From: Hahellaceae bacterium
Lineage (GTDB): Bacteria > Pseudomonadota > Gammaproteobacteria > Pseudomonadales > Oleiphilaceae
DNA: 64,000 nucleotides
NCBI GenBank assembly: GCA_016744695.1
Contig: JADGDV010000005.1
Coordinates: forward strand, 62,001-126,000
Reading direction: 5' to 3'
Shown here: positions 8,418-16,410 of the stretch, piece by piece
Numbering within the stretch: position 1 is the stretch's first letter
How the letters are laid out: each line of letters opens with the position of its first letter
Translations under genes and position numbers: made by a program
The notes under the pieces: generated by a model
Databases searched by the model: none
The model's input: only the letters and a program-made list of their open reading frames with translations
What the model was told of the DNA's origin: nothing

Positions 8418-9593
8418 ATGAAAACCGAAAAATCTCGTACCTTAAGTGCCTTAACGAGCGCTGCACTGGCCATTCCTGTGGCGGCTGTATCAAATCATGT
8501 TGCCGCCGATGCCCCGCCTACCATGACTGAAGTGGGTTATCGCTATTCACAATATCAGGAAGATGACCTATCTGAAAGTGATGTGTTTAATAGTGATAGC
8601 GGAGGAAGTACTCAACGTTATGACATCAATATACATCAATTTAGAGTGCTTGCCCCCGCGGGCGATAACTACTCAGTGGATGCTACTTTTGACTATGAAA
8701 CCATGAGCGGAGCATCGCCCATGGGTACTGTTTCAGATGGTGATGGTGGTGCTTTGTTGGTGATGAGTGGTGCAAGTATTGAAGATACTCGCATGGATTT
8801 AAATGTGAAAACCACCCGTTATTATGAAAGCGGTAATGCCTCGGTTATTGGTGGGTATTCCACCGAAGATGACTACGAAGCCTTTAATGTAGGCCTTGAA
8901 GGTGAGAAGCATATTAACGATAAGCTAACCACTTTAATGGGGGGGGTTGGGTATTCTGATGATACGATCGAGCCAACTCAAAAGCTCGGTGCTATTCGAG
9001 TAACAGAAGAAGATAAGTACACCGCAACCATTTTTGCAGGCATTGCGCAGGTGATTAATGCCGAATCTGTTTTGCAGACCAGTATTAATTATGCTTATAG
9101 TGATGGTTATTTATCTGACCCTTATAAGTTGATAGATCAGCGTCCAGATTCAAGAGCGTCTATTGCATGGAATACGCGCTATAGATACTATTTGGGTAGT
9201 CTTGATGCAGCCGTTCATGCGGATTATCGTTTATATACTGATGATTGGGATATGGTCTCTCATACTATTGGTTTTGAATGGCATCAGAATATTGACCCCA
9301 ATTTACGGGTTATTCCTTCGTTTAGGTATTATTCTCAGAGCCAGGCTGATTTTTATAAACCTTCTGATATGCAAGGCTTAGAGGGTGATCAGTCTTCTGA
9401 TTATCGTTTGTCACCCTTTGGTGCGGTTACGTTTGGCTTATCTGCTGTTGCGCATAGCTATAATTGGAAAGTAATAGTCAGTGCCGAACGGTATATTTCG
9501 GGCGGTGATTTAGCATTAGGAACGGTCGAAACGGAGCACCCAGGTCTGCTGCAATATACTTTACTGACGGTTGGGTTCGACTACTCTTTCTAG
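8418..9593 (+). CDS. DUF3570 outer-membrane beta-barrel protein
   Basis: The 391-residue protein has an N-terminal signal ending around NHVAADAPP. Its alternating aromatic/polar strands and a final Tyr-Ser-Phe indicate an outer-membrane beta-barrel. It matches DUF3570. Two SGAS motifs at residues 97-100 (in ETMSGASP) and 117-120 (VMSGAS) resemble the (S/T)GA(S/T) core at which ApbE attaches FMN. ApbE is encoded immediately downstream, its ATG only two bases beyond this stop codon. The barrel call and family are well supported. Covalent flavinylation is a hypothesis. Confidence 0.85.
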   Translation: MKTEKSRTLSALTSAALAIPVAAVSNHVAADAPPTMTEVGYRYSQYQEDDLSESDVFNSDSGGSTQRYDINIHQFRVLAPAGDNYSVDATFDYETMSGASPMGTVSDGDGGALLVMSGASIEDTRMDLNVKTTRYYESGNASVIGGYSTEDDYEAFNVGLEGEKHINDKLTTLMGGVGYSDDTIEPTQKLGAIRVTEEDKYTATIFAGIAQVINAESVLQTSINYAYSDGYLSDPYKLIDQRPDSRASIAWNTRYRYYLGSLDAAVHADYRLYTDDWDMVSHTIGFEWHQNIDPNLRVIPSFRYYSQSQADFYKPSDMQGLEGDQSSDYRLSPFGAVTFGLSAVAHSYNWKVIVSAERYISGGDLALGTVETEHPGLLQYTLLTVGFDYSF

Positions 9594-9595
9594 TC

Positions 9596-10495
9596 ATGAA
9601 GCCATTATCGCGATATCAATACCGATTCAAAGCCATGGGCGGGCCTTGTTCTATTCAGTTATATGCTGAAAGCGAGAATGAGGCTACCTATCAGGCTAAG
9701 AGCGCTATGGATGAAGTCTATCGCTTAGAAGCAAAGTATTCTCGTTATCGAGATGACAGCATTATCAGTAAAATCAATCAGACCTCGTTAGATGGAGAGT
9801 CACTTCAGGTTGATGATGAAACGGCAGGCATATTAAATTATGCCAACATCGTATGGCATGAAAGTGACGGTTTATTTGACGTTACATCAGGGGTTTTACG
9901 AAAGGTTTGGGACTTTAAATCAGGTTGCTTACCGAGCCAGACTAATATCAATAAAGTTTTACCCTTAGTGGGCTGGGATAAGTTAAATTGGAATAACGGC
10001 CTCTTAGCTTTTCCCTTGGCCGGTATTGAGTTGGATTTTGGCGGTATTGTTAAAGAGTATGCCGCAGATCGAGCTGTTGAAGTGTGTTTGCAGTTAGGTG
10101 TTCAGCATGGATTAGTAGAGTTAGGAGGGGATATTCGTGTCATTGGCCCCCACCCTGATGATACTCCTTGGATGATAGGTATCAGAGACTCTCGCGCTCC
10201 TGAAAAAGCCATTACAAAGGTGCCTTTAATGACGGGAGGGCTTGCCAGCAGCGGTGATTATGAGCGTTATATGATGGTAAATGGTGTTCGGTATAGCCAC
10301 TTGCTTAATCCGTGTACGGGCTGGCCTGTAAAATCACTAGCCAGCGTGACAGTGATGGCTGATCAATGCTTAATAGCCGGTTCTGCAACCACAATTGCGA
10401 TGTTGAAAGGTGATCAAGGTTTAGACTGGCTTGAGTCGCTTGGCTTACCTTATCTAGCAATTGATCAGAATGGTGTTCAGCATGGGGGTATTTAA
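9596..10495 (+). CDS. apbE: ApbE-family FAD:protein FMN transferase
   Basis: ApbE enzymes transfer FMN from FAD onto a Ser/Thr of exported redox proteins. The family landmarks are present: FKAMGGPCSI near the start, the LELEAKYSRYRDDS-like region, GLFDVTSGVLRKVWDF, ELDFGGIVKEYAADRA, SSGDYERY and SHLLNPCTGWPV. At 299 residues it is close to the usual catalytic-domain length. Two features are atypical. No signal peptide or lipobox is visible, and the Asp of the usual A-D-x-x-(A/S)-T metal site reads A-G-S-A-T-T. It ends the redox operon and converges with the NnrU gene. The likely target is the DUF3570 or DUF4266 neighbour. Confidence 0.88.
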   Translation: MKPLSRYQYRFKAMGGPCSIQLYAESENEATYQAKSAMDEVYRLEAKYSRYRDDSIISKINQTSLDGESLQVDDETAGILNYANIVWHESDGLFDVTSGVLRKVWDFKSGCLPSQTNINKVLPLVGWDKLNWNNGLLAFPLAGIELDFGGIVKEYAADRAVEVCLQLGVQHGLVELGGDIRVIGPHPDDTPWMIGIRDSRAPEKAITKVPLMTGGLASSGDYERYMMVNGVRYSHLLNPCTGWPVKSLASVTVMADQCLIAGSATTIAMLKGDQGLDWLESLGLPYLAIDQNGVQHGGI

Positions 10496-10512
10496 CGTTG
10501 AAGTGTTCACGC

Positions 10513-11079
10513 TTACCGGCTTAAATAGCTTATAACCTGCACCCCAAACAATTGGCCATGAAAATATAGCATGGCACCGTAGCCTATTAGGCTTAAACCT
10601 ATAACACCTATATCATAATAAACGGGTGTTGTTTTAATCTGTTTTTGCACCTCCCTTTTGTTTGCCACCCTCACTGTAATAATAGAAAATATTAAAATAC
10701 TAATGAATAAGAGCATTGAGCGTAGATCACCATTAGCGATTAGGTGCCCAACGGCCCATAGTTTCATGCCTGTGAGCATAGGGTGCTTTACAAAACGCTT
10801 CAGGTTGTTTGGTACTTCGGCAGCTACCCATAGATAAGTGACGGGGAGCATTAAAATAATATGTACTTGCTTTAAAAGGGGGGGAGGCTCGTAAAAATAG
10901 ATATTTGGGAAGCTATTCCACCCCTGAACGGCCATGAAAATACTGCTTATTATTATGAGAATAAAAACCCCAAGGTAAGGCCTTTCTCCTAGTTTATCCG
11001 TTGCATATTGTCTAAACGTTTGATTTAACGGTATCACGTGAATAGCAAAGAAAATAATAAGAGCCGCTATGTAGAGCAT
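10513..11079 (-). CDS. NnrU family integral membrane protein
   Basis: The 188-residue protein has about five or six hydrophobic segments and the NnrU family core KHPMLTGMKLWAVGHLIANGDLRSMLLF around residues 98-125. NnrU-like proteins are polytopic and were first noted near nitric-oxide reductase genes, with an uncertain role possibly linked to isoprenoid or haem chemistry. No denitrification genes occur nearby. It is encoded convergent to apbE and separated from the upstream AdeT-like gene on the same strand by 51 bases. Family identity is good and function is not known. Confidence 0.82.
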   Translation of the reverse strand: MLYIAALIIFFAIHVIPLNQTFRQYATDKLGERPYLGVFILIIISSIFMAVQGWNSFPNIYFYEPPPLLKQVHIILMLPVTYLWVAAEVPNNLKRFVKHPMLTGMKLWAVGHLIANGDLRSMLLFISILIFSIITVRVANKREVQKQIKTTPVYYDIGVIGLSLIGYGAMLYFHGQLFGVQVISYLSR

Positions 11080-11130
11080 TCATGGTTCCTTTGGGGGTGT
11101 TAAGTCATATTTATAATGAGTGAAATAGCT

Positions 11131-12150
11131 TTACTCTGTTTTTTCCGTACATTCAGCTTTTGATGCGTCGTACTTACAGCGAACTTTTCTCATAATCTGA
11201 AGTGTTTTAGCGTTATAGATACCTTTATCTCGAAGCTTGATTCTCGATGAGCGAAATAAATCATCTAAGTCTGTTGTGGCTTCTGCATTCATTGAAATCC
11301 AGTATTTTTCGAGTATATCTTTCTCTGCTTCTTCGATGAATTCGAATGCACCATCAATCATATTCACAAATGCTTCTCTGGATTTCTGGCCATAAGCTGG
11401 TGGGAATTTATCTTTATGAATGATTACCTGGAGTGTTGACTGTAATAAGGGGCGCTTGATTACACCTCCACCCGATTCCATACCTTTGAATAATTCTAAG
11501 GGCATATAAGCGGCGGCGGGTGCAAAAGCGATATCGACTGAACCATTGTTAAACTGCCCCGCGAAACGCGCTAAGCTGGAATTGACTGCGGATGCTCCAA
11601 ATTGTTGATACATATTCATTTGAACCGGGTCAATCTTGAATACGGCCATTTTCTTTCCACTGAATTTTTTAACACTATCTATAGATCGATCATTCACTAA
11701 GGTATATATCGGTCCTGTTGGAAGTATTCCTACCACTTCAAAAGCCCCATCGGACATGAACTTTGCCGCTTTTGGCTGAGCCAATACCTGTAACACTGTT
11801 TTCAGCTCGGCAAGGCTTGGTAATGCCCCCACTGCGCCAATGGAACCTGTGAATGAGTTATATTCTCGAGAGGAAATTTCTGTGACGGCTACTGCATCGC
11901 ATTGACCTGCCTTAAAGTCATTAGAGGCTATATTTTCATCGGTATACGCTTTAATTTTTAGCTCAACCCCCCATTTTAATGATTTTATTTTTACGTCTTT
12001 CATTAAGTTAGCGAAGGGGCCATTACTACCAACAGGGTCCCACACACAAAATGTTCTCTTCATCAGGTTTGTTGAGCCAACATTTGAACTAATGAAGAGT
12101 GAGCTAAATAGAAATAAAAATAGAGATGTAATCCTAATGCTGTATCGCAT
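11131..12150 (-). CDS. AdeT1/2-like putative solute-binding protein
   Basis: The 339-residue protein has an N-terminal signal (SLFLFLFSSLFIS) and a periplasmic binding-protein-like body beginning RTFCVWDPVGSNGPF, with KAGQCDAVAVTEI and VDIAFAPAAAYMPLELF further on. This matches the family named after Acinetobacter AdeT, related in shape to TRAP-type binding proteins. It has four Cys in the mature part. No transporter membrane subunits are adjacent. It is divergent from the DUF6160-TetR cassette, and a TGTCA-N7-TGACA palindrome lies 46 bases before its start, so the two units may share control. The ligand is unknown. Confidence 0.72.
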   Translation of the reverse strand: MRYSIRITSLFLFLFSSLFISSNVGSTNLMKRTFCVWDPVGSNGPFANLMKDVKIKSLKWGVELKIKAYTDENIASNDFKAGQCDAVAVTEISSREYNSFTGSIGAVGALPSLAELKTVLQVLAQPKAAKFMSDGAFEVVGILPTGPIYTLVNDRSIDSVKKFSGKKMAVFKIDPVQMNMYQQFGASAVNSSLARFAGQFNNGSVDIAFAPAAAYMPLELFKGMESGGGVIKRPLLQSTLQVIIHKDKFPPAYGQKSREAFVNMIDGAFEFIEEAEKDILEKYWISMNAEATTDLDDLFRSSRIKLRDKGIYNAKTLQIMRKVRCKYDASKAECTEKTE

Positions 12151-12195
12151 GTTTGCTCTTCCTTGATGGTGAACTTACTATAAGTTATTTTTTTG

Positions 12196-12212
12196 TGTCA
12201 CTTATGATGACA
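12196..12212. promoter_or_regulatory. Palindrome TGTCA-N7-TGACA, copy 1
   Basis: TGTCA, seven spacer bases, then TGACA. It lies 46 bases upstream of the AdeT-like gene and is the copy nearest that gene. The same arms and spacing recur at 12312 and 12343. A dimeric repressor such as the TetR protein encoded at 13572 is the obvious candidate binder. Confidence 0.65.
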
Positions 12213-12227
12213 TTAAATTATTTGGTG

Positions 12228-12256
12228 TCAAATGTATTGCTATCAAATGTATTGCT
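12228..12256. repeat. Tandem 14-base direct repeat
   Basis: TCAAATGTATTGCT occurs at 12228-12241 and 12243-12256 with one base between. The first copy is part of a TGTCA-N7-TG stretch, so the pair may be decayed versions of the neighbouring palindromic operator. Confidence 0.5.
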
Positions 12257-12311
12257 TGAGTTTCACATTTCAGGTTTATATCGCAAAAAATATAATCACT
12301 TATCATATTCG

Positions 12312-12328
12312 TGTCATTCTCGTTGACA
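12312..12328. promoter_or_regulatory. Palindrome TGTCA-N7-TGACA, copy 2
   Basis: Same five-base arms and seven-base spacer as copies 1 and 3. It lies 31 bases (three helical turns) from copy 3, which would place two repressor dimers on the same face of the DNA. Confidence 0.65.
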
Positions 12329-12342
12329 TCATTTTATTTTAG

Positions 12343-12359
12343 TGTCAATAATAGTGACA
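12343..12359. promoter_or_regulatory. Palindrome TGTCA-N7-TGACA, copy 3
   Basis: Third copy, 85 bases upstream of the DUF6160 gene start at 12445 and therefore near its expected promoter. The three-fold repetition in under 170 bases argues for an operator cluster over chance. Confidence 0.65.
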
Positions 12360-12444
12360 TCAAAAGGCCGCCCTAAAGAGCGAGCTTTTGATAAGGGAGC
12401 ATCAAGGTCAGTGGTATGTGATTAATTTATGGAATGGAAAGGTA

Positions 12445-13575
12445 ATGGCTATTTTGAAGTGGGGTAAAGTAAAAGATCTGATTTCAGCAGTAGGGTTGGT
12501 AATAGGGATCTGTGTAGCATGTTCTGTTCAGGCAGAACTCAAATCAATGGATGATTCCTTAATGGCAGGTATCACAGGCCAAGCGGGTTTGACCATGGAG
12601 ATCGATGTGAGGCTTGATGTTGCTGAAATTGCTTATCAGGATGAAGGTTTTTTAACCATAGAGAACTTCATTTGGGGAGGCGTTGATCGTACCGGTAACA
12701 CAGGGGTGACGGGGTCATTTGATAATTGGAAGTTAGTACTTGATGTGTCTGGTGATGGGGAGTCGCTGGCCTATGGGTTCTCAGAGCTTGATAATTATTA
12801 CCGTCAGGTTGGCTCACCTGATAGTGCTTGGGATGCGGCGGTATTGGCAAATGATGATGAACAAGTGCATGGAGATGGTAGTTTAGTTATTCACAATACC
12901 GCGGTGCAAGCGTTTGACGGCACGCGTTATGACAGCGACAGTGATGCTGACATTTCACTTTCTGGCGGGCCTACCACATCACCTAGTAACTCTTTCCTAG
13001 ATACCATGGATGATTGGCGGAATGCGGCTCCTTTCGGGATTTCAATTGGTGCCGTAAAACTGCAGAACTCAACTTATTCGATTGGCTCAAACACGACCGG
13101 TGGAACAACCTTGATGTCAAACTTTAATGCCGAAGTATTCACGGGACCTTTGGATATTGTCATACAAAATAATGGTAATGGAAGTACTAACGGTGTGCCT
13201 GATAGCAAAATCACAATAAGTGATTATTTTGAAATATCCGATTTGAGTGCGGATTTTGATTTCTTAGGTATCTCTATATCTGGGGTAAAAGTACATAACC
13301 GACGAGGAGATACTACTGGCCTGAATACTAATAGTGGTTTGGATCGTATTGCAGGAAATGCAGATGATATTGCTGTTGAGTCTTTTGGGTTTGCTCATGC
13401 AAAATGGTATATAGCATCTGTTCCAGGGCCTGCTAGCGGTATTCAGATTGCAGGTGCTATCAAATGTGATATTGATATTTCCCGTACTACTTTAGGTAAT
13501 AACGGCGCATCAATTGGCTCTATTTATGTAACTGATTTGACTATTCAATCTTCTATGGATATATCAGGGCATTGA
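12445..13575 (+). CDS. DUF6160-like exported protein
   Basis: The frame opens with TTG at 12388, but ATG 12445 gives a regular signal peptide (ISAVGLVIGICVACSVQA) and 376 residues. The mature N-terminus ELKSMDDSLMAGITGQAGLTMEID matches the start of DUF6160-type proteins (leader, then acidic Leu-Asp-Asp, then VTGQAG). The remainder is rich in Gly, Asn, Ser and Asp with repeated beta-strand patterns, consistent with a surface or outer-membrane-associated protein. It heads the TetR-glycosyltransferase-GST cassette and touches the TetR gene. Its function is not known. Confidence 0.7.
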   Translation: MAILKWGKVKDLISAVGLVIGICVACSVQAELKSMDDSLMAGITGQAGLTMEIDVRLDVAEIAYQDEGFLTIENFIWGGVDRTGNTGVTGSFDNWKLVLDVSGDGESLAYGFSELDNYYRQVGSPDSAWDAAVLANDDEQVHGDGSLVIHNTAVQAFDGTRYDSDSDADISLSGGPTTSPSNSFLDTMDDWRNAAPFGISIGAVKLQNSTYSIGSNTTGGTTLMSNFNAEVFTGPLDIVIQNNGNGSTNGVPDSKITISDYFEISDLSADFDFLGISISGVKVHNRRGDTTGLNTNSGLDRIAGNADDIAVESFGFAHAKWYIASVPGPASGIQIAGAIKCDIDISRTTLGNNGASIGSIYVTDLTIQSSMDISGH

Positions 13576-14225
13576 TGATTGACATTTTTCAGATTAATGA
13601 CAGTATTGATGACATGAAAAATGAAGATTCAAAACGACCTTATAAAATGTCTAAAAGGGCTGAAACAGCAGCCCAGACAGCGAGCGATATTTTTGTAGCA
13701 ACCGCTGACTTATGGCGTGAACGTTCTATTGCAGATATTACTCTCGACGTTATTGCTGCGCGGGCTAATGTATCCGTTAGAACCATTATTCGACGTTATG
13801 GTTCTAAAGAAGGCTTGTTTGAAGCTTGTATACAAAATAACGCTGCAGATATGAAATCTGATAGGGAAAAAGCTGAAGTAGGTAATGTAGAAAGTATTAT
13901 CCGGTATTTACTGGAAGACTATGAAATGCATGGTGATGCTGTTATTCGAACGTTGGCAATGGAAGATCAGTTGGATATTGCTCGCAGGGTACTTGAGGCA
14001 GGAAGAATCTATCACCGAGAGTGGTGTGAGCGCATGTTTTCACCTTTCTTACCTGATAAAAAAGATATGAGCTACGAACGAGAGCTCATGGCGTTTTCTG
14101 CTGCAACTGAGCTTTATTTATGGAAACTGCTTCGGCGTGACCTGAAGCATAGCCTCGATGAAACCCAGTCACTATTTTTGAGATTAGTTAATGGTCTTAT
14201 AGCCAGTGATGGCAAGGGTAGTTGA
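13572..14225 (+). CDS. TetR/AcrR family transcriptional regulator
   Basis: The 217-residue regulator carries an N-terminal helix-turn-helix, DVIAARANVSVRTIIRRYGSKEGLFEACI around residues 60-88, followed by an all-helical ligand domain. The frame starts at TTG 13572 inside the preceding stop codon. ATG 13575 or ATG 13614 are alternatives, and no clear ribosome site decides among them. Its stop overlaps the glycosyltransferase start. The three 17-base palindromes before this cassette are its likely operators. Repression relieved by a small hydrophobic ligand is typical for the family, but the ligand here is unknown. Confidence 0.88.
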   Translation: MMIDIFQINDSIDDMKNEDSKRPYKMSKRAETAAQTASDIFVATADLWRERSIADITLDVIAARANVSVRTIIRRYGSKEGLFEACIQNNAADMKSDREKAEVGNVESIIRYLLEDYEMHGDAVIRTLAMEDQLDIARRVLEAGRIYHREWCERMFSPFLPDKKDMSYERELMAFSAATELYLWKLLRRDLKHSLDETQSLFLRLVNGLIASDGKGS

Positions 14226-14233
14226 GATCTAAT

Positions 14234-15526
14234 GTGAGCACAAAAAAATCATATTTATTTGTCACATGGGAAGGTGGCGGTAATCTTCCTCCTGTTCTTG
14301 GTCTGGCTCAGCGTTTAATTGCACGAGGGCATAAAGTTCGTGTTCTTTCAGAGCCTTGTTTGCGTAAAACTATTGAGTCTCTTGGTGCTGAGTGTGTGGT
14401 ATTCAAAAAACACTTTACCCGAACAGATAGAACAGTAGACATAATACAAGACTGGGATGCACGTTTTCTAAATTTACCCACATTTGAAAATCTCTTGTTT
14501 GGTCCTGCGATGGATGTTGCTCGCGAAACCATGGACGCGATTAAATCCGAGCATACTGATGTGGTTGTTGCAGATTTGATGATGGTTGGTAGTTTGGTCG
14601 CTGCAGAAGCGTGCGAGACGGCAAGTGTTGTCTTATTCCATATGCCAGAATATTTGCCCGGTCCTAATCGTCCGCCAGGAGGGTTTGGCCTGATACCCCA
14701 TAAAGGCCGTATTGGGCATTTTCGTGATCGTTTGCTATCCATACTTTTTAATCATGCTACCAATAAATTTCTACCACGCTTAAATGCTGTACGTAAATCA
14801 TTTGACTTAGCCCCTATGAAATCGGCTATGGATATATACCAACAAGCAGATTTGAGACTGATACAAACTTGTAAGACGTTTGATTTCCCCATCGAGCCAT
14901 CGCCAGAAAATGTGCGCTATGTAGGGCCTATTCTTGATGATCCAGATTGGGCGGACGCTGGGCTGGAGTGTACATCTAATGGTGACTCAAGACCTTTAGT
15001 TGTAGTGAGTCTGTCATCTACTTTTCAGAATCAGCGCCAAATACTTGTACATATGATTGACGCATTGGCTAGATTGCCGGTTAGAGGTTTAGTGACTTTA
15101 GGGCCCGCAATGGCCAATGAAACGTTTCATGACTATGATAATGTTACTGTTTTGCCTTCCATCCCGCACAGTAAAGTGTTTCCAAAGGCTGATGTTGTTG
15201 TAACACATGCCGGCCACGGAACAGTAATGCGAGCATTGGCACACGGCCTGCCATTAGTCTGTTTTCCTATGGGGCGTGATCAAACAGATAATGCTGCCCG
15301 TATAGCGCATCATGGCGCGGGGTTAAGCTTGAGTTCAAATGCAAAACCGCATCAAATTGGCAAAGCAATTATGCGTGTTTTAAATGAACCAAAGTTCACA
15401 CTTAACGCACAGTCTCTAAAGAAAGCGATATTAGCTGATGTAAACTCAAACTCGGCGGTGAAAGAGCTAGAAAAAATCGATTATAGTATGGTTCCAAAAG
15501 AACAAATGCGTGCTATGTTTAAGTGA
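14234..15526 (+). CDS. UDP-glycosyltransferase-like (GT1) glycosyltransferase
   Basis: A GT-B fold glycosyltransferase of about 430 residues. The N-terminal VTWEGGGNLPPVLGLAQRL is the acceptor-side Rossmann start. The C-terminal donor-binding region HAGHGTVMRALAHGLPLVCFPMGRDQTDNAARI is the GT1/macrolide-glycosyltransferase signature. GTG 14234 is preferred, and the frame also opens with TTG 14222 overlapping tetR. No membrane segment is evident, so it is probably cytoplasmic. Coupled to a TetR regulator and followed by a GST-like gene, it may glycosylate a lipid or a toxic small molecule. The acceptor cannot be deduced. Confidence 0.85.
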   Translation: MSTKKSYLFVTWEGGGNLPPVLGLAQRLIARGHKVRVLSEPCLRKTIESLGAECVVFKKHFTRTDRTVDIIQDWDARFLNLPTFENLLFGPAMDVARETMDAIKSEHTDVVVADLMMVGSLVAAEACETASVVLFHMPEYLPGPNRPPGGFGLIPHKGRIGHFRDRLLSILFNHATNKFLPRLNAVRKSFDLAPMKSAMDIYQQADLRLIQTCKTFDFPIEPSPENVRYVGPILDDPDWADAGLECTSNGDSRPLVVVSLSSTFQNQRQILVHMIDALARLPVRGLVTLGPAMANETFHDYDNVTVLPSIPHSKVFPKADVVVTHAGHGTVMRALAHGLPLVCFPMGRDQTDNAARIAHHGAGLSLSSNAKPHQIGKAIMRVLNEPKFTLNAQSLKKAILADVNSNSAVKELEKIDYSMVPKEQMRAMFK

Positions 15527-15562
15527 AATAAAAAACTTATAACGACAAGGACGCTGCCACTC

Positions 15563-16306
15563 ATGATAACACTTTACCAATTCCCCCGACTTTTAGGTGT
15601 CCCCAATATGAGCCCATTCTGTCTCAAGCTTGAGGCGTGGTTAAGAATGGTAGAGCTTAAGTATGACATTAGAGAGATCTCAGATCCGCGAAAAGGGCCA
15701 AAGGGAAAGCTGCCTTATATTCGAGATAATGATATAACGGTAGCAGACAGCGCTCTAGCCATAGAACATCTTAAAAAGACCTATAAAATACATATAGACA
15801 GTCACCTATCTTTGGCCGAACAGGCTATCGCTCGAGGCTTTGAAAAAATGCTTGAGGAGCACCTTTACTGGGCGTTAATTTATAATCGCTGGATCGATGA
15901 AAATTGGATAAAGGTTCGAGAAGCATGCTTCTCCACTTTACCTGCATTAGTCAGAACACTTGTTCCAGCATTGGCGCAAAAAAACATGAAAAATGCTTTA
16001 GATGGTAATGGCCTAGGGCGACATAGTCGTGATGAAATTTACGAAATGGCCAATAAAGATTTAAAAGCGATCTCTGATTTCTTAGCTAATAAACCCTTCC
16101 TTATGGGGGATAAACCTTCGTCAATAGATGCCGCACTGTACGCATTTTTATGTAATATTATTAATGTGCCATTAAGAAGCCCTATGAAAGATTATGTCCA
16201 TAAGAGTAATAACTTAATGCGTTATAACGAGAGACTAGGGCAGACGTTGTTTCCTGAATTTTTTAAAGATGAAGAGCCCGATGAAGCTTGGCTTACTGAG
16301 CATTAG
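15563..16306 (+). CDS. Glutathione S-transferase-like protein (FAX/metaxin type)
   Basis: The 247-residue protein has a thioredoxin-like N-terminal domain (ITLYQFPRLLGVPNMSPFCLKLEAWLRM) and a helical C-terminal domain (KPFLMGDKPSSIDAALYAFL), matching GST relatives of the Failed-axon-connections/metaxin group. Such bacterial proteins are usually poorly characterised. It lies 36 bases after the glycosyltransferase gene and probably shares its transcript. A detoxification role fits the TetR context but is inferred. Confidence 0.8.
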   Translation: MITLYQFPRLLGVPNMSPFCLKLEAWLRMVELKYDIREISDPRKGPKGKLPYIRDNDITVADSALAIEHLKKTYKIHIDSHLSLAEQAIARGFEKMLEEHLYWALIYNRWIDENWIKVREACFSTLPALVRTLVPALAQKNMKNALDGNGLGRHSRDEIYEMANKDLKAISDFLANKPFLMGDKPSSIDAALYAFLCNIINVPLRSPMKDYVHKSNNLMRYNERLGQTLFPEFFKDEEPDEAWLTEH

Positions 16307-16410
16307 TTAAAAAAAAGAGTGCACACACGGTACAAATGTTAATAAGTTATGTGATAGTCTCGAAATAACCGTGTAGGAATTTATATCCTTCACGTCCTAA
16401 AAATACAACC

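Noticed and set aside
12228..12256. Tandem repeat considered as a CRISPR-like start
   Set aside because: Only two units with one base between them, no spacers and no cas genes.
13598..13614. TGACA-N7-TGACA as a fourth operator copy
   Set aside because: The arms are in direct, not inverted, orientation and lie within the start region of tetR.
14308..14742. Long minus-strand open frame inside the glycosyltransferase gene
   Set aside because: It is antisense to a well-supported gene and has no family similarity or ribosome site.
16325..16374. Distant ACACGGT/ACCGTGT inverted repeat before aapJ
   Set aside because: Arms are seven bases and separated by about 36 bases, so a stable terminator or operator is unlikely.
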